64,000 nt of DNA, taken from positions 2,666,001-2,730,000 of the forward strand of contig JAWWNJ010000001.1 of the NCBI GenBank assembly GCA_037176885.1, given 5' to 3'. Under the pieces are notes generated by a model, which made no database searches, was not told the origin of the DNA, and saw only the letters and a program-made list of their open reading frames with translations. Shown here one piece after another: positions 57,840 through 64,000 of this stretch (within the stretch, counting starts at the first letter, position 1; every line of letters starts with the position of its first letter). The translations under genes and the position numbers were made by a program. The DNA is from Favolaschia claudopus (taxonomy: Eukaryota; Basidiomycota; Agaricomycetes; Agaricales; Mycenaceae).

Positions 57840-58055
57840 TTGTACTTGGTATTTTTTTCTGGGTGTAATATATTTGATGAGGACCAAATATTAGAAGAGG
57901 AAGGATCTGGTTACATAAGATCTTACTTGCTGCTTGCGCTCTTCCGTCGGTGTCAAGTCGGGTGTGGATAGTGGACGGCGTCACTGCGTCGGTAAACACG
58001 CCGCTCAGCAACAGTTACAGGCTGCGGGCAACGTGACGGACGAGTGTGACCGGGA

Positions 58056-61000
58056 ATGGCCATGTCGGAGGCGGGAAGACGGCCGCGCAAGGTGCAGTTA
58101 TACGTAGCTAATCCCGGCTCAGACAGCGACGACGACGGGCCAAGGCATCCCTATCGCTACAACAGACCACCTTTGCCCCCAGCCCCGCCATTTCCCTTGT
58201 CGACACGCCTCAAGTACCCATCTTCAAGTTCCCATCCGTCTCTTTCCTCCCCTTCGACGACTTCAGACCCCGCTCATGACGACTCTACTCAGTCTACTCC
58301 GCCCCCAAGTACACCAGGTCTCGTCCATGAAGAGTCTTCGCCAGATCGCACGGACATCAGGTCTTTTCCCCATCCTCCACTCCGCCCTCCGTCCCCGAAG
58401 GCTTCCAGGGACCCTGTAGCAGACCGCGTCCTCATTCTCGTCACCGCAGACTCGGAGCGATATGTCAATGTGGATATCAGTGGGGCAACCAACCCTGCTT
58501 TCATCCGGGAGTGTGTTTTTACCAAGGTCCGCCATGATCTCCTCCGCTTTTTAGTGCTCTTCTTACATCTTTCACAGTTGAATATCTTCGACGAAGAGGA
58601 CCAGGCCCATTTCTCCATCTACCGCACCGAGATAGGCAGCTTTGCAACCAGTGAGGCTCTCTCCGATGACCGTCTATTCGACCTCTGCCGCGAGTTTGGT
58701 GACGACAAGGGCTCCCTCAAGCTGCTTGTATCTCATTCGTCTGCACGTGTACACGAGCCACCTCCACGCCCTCCTAGCTCCCTGTCACCCACCAGCACTT
58801 TTGTGCCCCCATTCATCCCGTTTACCCACGCTCCCCTTCAACCCCGCCGCCGACGCTCCCGATCCCGTGCAGAGTCTTCCTCGTCTGCCAGCGAGAATCA
58901 TCAACCAGATACAACTGATTATGATGCCGACCATGAACCCGACAGCCGCCACACAAACGGCCTGCTTGCCCCCAATGGCGGTCCCCAGCCGCACTCCGCC
59001 TCCCCCCTTCCGTCCCGCTCAAGTTCTCCCTTCCGCCCTCCCTTATTATACGACAAACTGGGGAATCTCGTTCCAATCCCCCCACCTCCGCCTCCATTGT
59101 CGTCTCCGAACCGCGCTACTTTCCCTGTCAATGATACCAATGACAATGACGTGACCCCACCGGGCACTCAAATCCGTGTTCCTTCTGATGCTGCGGATCG
59201 CGAAGAAGAGGCTCGGAATTGGCGCAATCGACAACGCACACGCCTGGATACTTCGGCGCGTCGGCCGCGAGGCGCCAAGCCTTGGCAGAATGGCGACGAG
59301 GACAGTCCCGCCGGCTATTCTGATTCGTGGATCATGGTCCCCAATAACTCTAATGACTCCGACCACCCCCCTACCCCAGTCGATTCCCGTCACTCCCCAG
59401 ACACACGTAATTCTCCCGCTTCCGCCTCCGCTGCACGCGCGCGTCAGCAGCTATCACCGAATCGGTACAAAGCCCCATCATCCCCGTACCGTTCCCTTGC
59501 CATACCCGCTGCCCCACGCAAAGCCCCCCCTCCAGTCCCCGCCGCATCCCCCGAGTCGCGTATTCCTGGGCCCTCCCGTCTCCCCGGTCAACCCGTGCCA
59601 GGCAAGTGGTTGGTTGCATATAAGGGTCCCGATCGAGGCGGTAGCGAAACCAAGGCCATGCCCACCCATTCCACCACTTGGCACCGCCTGACCAAGGGCC
59701 ACAAGAGTATGGACAATCTCCGTGGTCATGCCTCGATCCCGGCCAATTTGCAGCCTGGTGGTGGGCGCAGTGCGCGCGCGCCTCCACTTCCTCCCACTCC
59801 ACTGCTTCCAAGTGGCACGCCGACTTCTGCTCTGGGTACTCCCAAGTCATACGACGGGCGAACGGTACGACCCTTACCTATACAAGGCTCATCGCACCCT
59901 ACTGCGCATGAGTATAGTCCCGGCCAGAGCTCATACTCCCGTGGGTCTGGCACTCCTTCCTCCTCCTCGACACTCATGTCGCCTAACAACGAACCCTACC
60001 CGCGACCGCAGTCTGCGTTTGGCGACACAGTCATGTCCCCCAACCAACAGCGGTATCGACCGCCGTTCCAGACTTCGGGCTTTGGATCCAATCTCGACAG
60101 TGGCAGCGACTATGGGCGATCACCACGCGCTCCCTCACCTCCGCACGCCTTCCCCACCTCTCTCCCTTACCGTGCAAGCCGGCCTGTAGATCCTCGACAC
60201 GACCGTCATTCTGACCCGCTTCAAAGCCCTGGGAGCCCTCGTAGCCCCCGGTTTCATCCCAATCCACATCCTCGCGACCAACATCCGGGGTCGTCTTCAA
60301 GCGCAAATGAACTACCCGAGATCACAACGGGGATGTCTGAGAGCAGCAGATGGGCGGAGAGGCTCTTTGCAGAGTCAGACGCGGCCACGCTCATGCCCCA
60401 GACATTAACACTCATGCCGGAGGCGTCGACAGTCATACCTGACGCGGCCACGGTGTACAGCAGCAGCAGTACTCTGTCGAGGAGCAACACGATGATCAGT
60501 ACGGAGTCGTACGAGTCGGATGACAGTGACGAGGAGATGTGGAAGATTCGACCGACGGCAGAACGGCCGAAGTCTAGTCTGCGTGGACCAGCGCTCACTG
60601 TGGAGACCAATTCTACGGGGCTTACTAAGGGTACACAGCAGCACGCGACATTCGCGCCGGGCTCGACGCCGGCATCGCAGCAACGGCCACGTTCACCCTC
60701 TCCAGTGTCGAAACCCAAGCGCAAAGAGCACCGTACGACGTTCATGGCACGCGAGGAGGACACTTGGGCGCCACGACCGCCACCTGAGGATGTGTACGAG
60801 CGGCTCGAAGACTTTTTCCCCCAGCACGATTTGGACAAGCCTGTTATTGAGATGATATCGGGAGGCAACAGTCCTACAGCGAGTGCGCCCGACCAGACGC
60901 TCGCTCATGCACCGCCAACGCCGGCATTAGTGGAGAACAAGGATCACAGGGTGACTGTGAGGGGGAAAAAGTCCATCAGACTGGTGGCTCAGGAGCGGAA

Positions 61001-62241
61001 GAGGATCATCGACCGGACGTCGAAGATGGTTCCGGAGGGAGGACTGACCGCGATTCAGAGGAAGCGGAGTACAAAGTTGTGGGGTAGTAAGGTCGAGGAA
61101 ATGGATACGTCGAATTCTCCTGAATCGCCTTCGACTACTGATGGGCCCAGTGCGTGTCTTTGTGATTCCTCTGATTCAAACACAGATTGACTGACCTTTT
61201 ACTTTTCCATTCAGCGACCTTCAAGTGGGTACGTGGGGAGCTCATTGGACGAGGGACATACGGGAAGGTTTACCTTGCTCTCAATGCGTCGACTGGTGAG
61301 ATGATCGCTGTCAAACAAGTCGAGATACCGCGGACGGCGAGCGACAAGAATGATTCGCGACAAGTCACCGTCGTGCAAGCGCTCAAGCTCGAGAGTGAGA
61401 CCCTGAAGGTCTTGGATCACCCCAATATTGTGCAGTACCTTGGTTTCGAGGAAACGCCGACTCATTTGAGCATGTACGTTTTTTCAAGACATTTCTTCTG
61501 GACTTGCTTCTAACAATTATGACCAGATTCCTGGAATATGTACCTGGTGGGTCCATCGGGAGCTGCCTCCTGAAACATGGCAGGTTTGATGAAGACGTGA
61601 CCAAGTCTTTCACATCGCAAATCCTCGCTGGACTGGAGTACCTCCACTCTAAAGGGATTCTGCATCGAGTGAGCACACTTGTTTACGTCATCGTCGAACA
61701 TCATCTAATCATTGCCGCTTTTAGGATCTCAAGTCGGACAACATCCTCGTTGAGACCTCCGGCATTTGTAAAATCTCTGATTTTGGTATCTCGAAGCGCA
61801 CAGACGATCAGAACGACGCACATACGGCCATGCAGGGTACTGTCTTTTGGATGGCACCCGAGGTCATCAATACGCAGAAGAAAGGCTATAGCTTCAAGAT
61901 CGATATTTGGAGTATTGGCTGCGTTGTGCTCGAAATGTGGGCCGGGACACGGCCATGGGGAGTGGACGAGGTGGTAGCTGTCATGTTCAAGCTCTTCCAG
62001 TCCAAGCTCCCGCCACCTGTTCCTGAAGGTCTTGAGCTGACACCGCTGGCGGATGACTTCAGGACAAAATGCTTTGCAATGTGCGTCCTGTTGTCTTTCT
62101 CTCGGCTTCTCTATCTCATTCTTCGTTGACAGAAATCCGGAGGAACGCCCGTCAGCGGCGGAACTCAGAAAACACCCATACTTGACACTAAGTCCAGGGT
62201 GGGTGTTTGATGGGTTTGCTTCGAAGTCGTCGTCTCTGTAA
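58056..62241 (+). CDS. BCK1-type MAP kinase kinase kinase (cell wall integrity pathway)
   Basis: ATG at 58056. The first exon region of about 3.1 kb contains an in-frame 51-bp intron (58527-58577, GTCC..CACAG) whose removal joins CVFTK to [15 protein letters not shown], a Ras-association-like domain. A long Pro/Ser-rich stretch follows. Then comes a regulatory block: acidic [55 protein letters not shown] and [13 protein letters not shown]. Finally the kinase: [106 protein letters not shown]. It stops shortly after. Kinase exons: 61215-61473, 61527-61668, 61724-62080, 62133-62241. This is the usual Bck1 order. It should act below Pkc1 and activate the Mkk-Slt2/Mpk1 module. Confidence 0.9.
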
Positions 62242-62521
62242 CTCTGTTCTCTGCCACGTTTACCTTACTCACACTCTACTCACATTCGAATTCCACATAT
62301 CTACCGTTTACTAACCATCATCATGTTTCTCTGACTTTCACCCTGCATTTTCGATCTACGCACACATCTCTGTTGTTCTCTCTCTTTCCTCACGGCTCAT
62401 GCGCCAGTATAGCAATACGGTAAACCATTGTAGCAAGTTTAATTCCATGGTGATAATCCGATGTACTCTATCATGACCTCGTGAAAACTATTTGAATGAC
62501 GTCATTGCCATCCAACTTGGC
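62242..62521. other. Intergenic
   Basis: 280 bp, C/T-rich, between the MAPKKK stop and the IQ-motif gene start. It probably contains the 3' UTR and promoter. Nothing else seen. Confidence 0.4.
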
Positions 62522-64000
62522 ATGTCTCACTCTGAACGCGATCGCGAGACTGCTGCTCGACGAATACAGCGCGCTTGGCGTGCCTGCAGTAAACAGCGCG
62601 ACAAACCCACCGACTTTCTCACTACTCATGTCCGTCTCCACGACGCCAAAGTCCACGCTAGACTGACGGTACTACATATCCCGTTTCAAGTACTTTTTTT
62701 TTCATTATCTTCTGTAAGGCTGCCAGGGAGGCGGCTCATGCCGGTCATAATACTCCACAGGCAAGGTAGGCAGTTCTGTCGCCAGCCTTTTGTTAGAACC
62801 GTTCACCCCCAATTGCAGGTGGCGAAGAGCAATCGACTTTGCATCCCAACTTCAGGATGGGAACGCTATGCTCATGGAGAATGGTGTGCAACCCTCTGAC
62901 GATGCGATATCCAAATTTCTGGAAACCCAACATTGGCTTGAGCTTGTCGATGGGTATGCGCGAGCTCATTCCTGTAGTCACTGGCTCACAGATTGAGCAG
63001 GAAACACCGGTACGGGTCTAATCGTTGCGTGACCTTCCATCTTCCTCTCTTTCGTAACCATTTATCTGCTGTTACCAGTCAAGGCAAGCTACCCTTCTAC
63101 TACCAGGTAGGGTCTGACTCATTGCGTCTCGTCGGATCAAGTGGTATCATAAGCAGTGGCAAAAAGAAGATACTACAGAGAATTTTTTCCGGTGGTTAGT
63201 ACATGCAGAACGTCAGAAACCAACCTTTGTCATCGGAGAAATGATAGGTTGGACAAAGGGGGCGGTCGAACGCTGTCTCTTGACGAGTGCCCCAGGGATC
63301 AGCTGGAAAAAGAAGTGAGTCCAAAACAGGCACTGTCTGCCAGCAACTCATCTTTATTCCAGCGAATCATGTAAGCGCTATCTTTGCTTGTCGTTTGTTG
63401 TATAACCACGCAAACCATGACAGTTACCTTTCAACGGAACAAAGTGCGTATTGCCAGCACGAACGCCTTCTTGCTACTCATATTCGCATTCCAAGGATTA
63501 AACTATCTAGTCGAGATTGACGATGAGGGACGGCTTCGTTGGGCAAGAAACCACGAACTTGTCGATACGACCCCAGGGCGCTGGAAGGACTCTCAAGATG
63601 GTCGTGGCATTATTCCCGATGAAGAAACGTTGCGACAGGCTGTAATGCGGGGCCCGAGCCTGGAGTCGGTCATGTCCCGCGATTCGGCTGCCTTGAATAT
63701 TGCCGCAGAGCACTACACTGGCCACAAGCAAGGAAATTATTGGCTGACGCGCCAGTTCCGGAAACGGTTTACGCTGCGTGGCGTGGTGGATCGTCTACTA
63801 AGGAAGACAGTGAAACGAAATACTTGGGTATATGTGTCGGTACGGATTTTCGGCCCTGAGTTAGTTTGCATCGGAGACTGATGTCGACAAGCAGGACAAG
63901 AACTGTAGGTGTCTTATGATTGTCTAGTATCAGGTCACTTAACCTGCTTGACGCCAGTCAACATGTTCATTGGCATCAAAGTGACCGGAAACTTCCAACA
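62522..64000 (+). CDS. IQ-motif (calmodulin-binding) protein, partial at right edge
   Basis: ATG at 62522 (MSHSERDRETAARRIQRAWR). The IQ motif RRIQRAWRACSKQR opens the protein. After short introns it continues with WRRAIDFASQLQDGNAMLME, KFLETQHWLELVD, HRYGSN, DLSLDECPRDQLEKE, LNYLVEIDDEGRLRWARNHE, LVDTTPGRWKDSQDGRGIIP, LTRQFRKRFTLRGVVDRLLR and KTVKRNTWVYVS. It runs to MFIGIKVTGNFQ at the window end. This is a conserved fungal IQ-domain family of unknown function. The internal order is complete as far as the window goes, but the C-terminus is missing. Several exon borders in 62670-63380 are uncertain. Confidence 0.72.

Noticed and set aside
58642..60189. Several long alternative frames on both strands
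   Set aside because: Shadows of the Pro/Ser-rich region of the BCK1-type gene; the GC-rich low-complexity coding strand opens other frames.
1..64000. tRNA genes
   Set aside because: I looked by eye for A-box/B-box pairs and cloverleaf arms and found none convincing; a covariance-model scan would be decisive.
1..64000. Transposable elements or CRISPR arrays
   Set aside because: No reverse transcriptase, transposase, terminal repeats or regularly spaced repeats were seen; only short promoter repeats and one microsatellite.

Overview
This 64 kb window is nuclear DNA from a filamentous fungus, almost certainly a basidiomycete (Agaricomycetes-like). Protein-coding genes lie close together on both strands. 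Nearly all of them are broken by introns of about 50-60 bp, often many per gene, with short intergenic spacers. The families present are fungal and include NoxA, Pal1, Sts1/Cut8, a Bck1-type MAPKKK, a bifunctional His7 and a UROD/MetE-like protein. Exon joins were worked out by eye from reading frame, GT/GC..AG borders and family conservation. No tRNA, rRNA, transposon or CRISPR array was recognised.

Layout. 1-4.3 kb: an EED-like WD40 protein (cut by the window edge), a complex I NDUFA11-like subunit, and a BRCT/Myb Rap1-like protein. 4.8-9.5 kb: ribosomal protein uS9 (RPS16) divergent from mitochondrial uL4m, an F-box/LRR protein, and RAD51. 9.7-17 kb: 3-phosphoglycerate dehydrogenase and His7 sharing a promoter with Gcn4-type sites, a Pal1 protein, and a cytochrome-b5/desaturase fusion. 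17-28 kb: eL13, a MetE-like protein, a membrane protein, a conserved unknown, TAF5 and MAD2. 28-36.7 kb: NoxA, a MAPKKK-like kinase with an unusual domain order, and a RecQ helicase. 36.9-49.5 kb: Nup155/170, a RING-CH membrane protein, an SLC25 carrier, a REX4-like protein lacking catalytic residues, an unknown, and Sts1. 49.5-64 kb: a possible spliced non-coding RNA, a rhomboid, an ankyrin-DIL protein, RRP15, GID8, a BCK1-type MAPKKK, and an IQ-motif protein cut by the right edge.

The most striking observation concerns the two BCK1-like kinase genes (30797-33373 minus and 58056-62241 plus). They share the same kinase domain and the same four-part regulatory block, but in opposite order. In the plus-strand gene the block precedes the kinase, as in known Bck1 proteins. 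In the minus-strand gene the kinase comes first and the block forms the C-terminus. Other notable points are three GC-AG introns, a likely GA-AG intron in eL13, a degenerate REX4-family nuclease, an apparent one-base frameshift in the Nup155/170 gene, a 12-nt microexon, a stop codon alone in its own exon, a two-repeat telomere-like motif with an ACGCGT box in the TAF5/MAD2 promoter, and Gcn4-type sites between two amino-acid biosynthesis genes.
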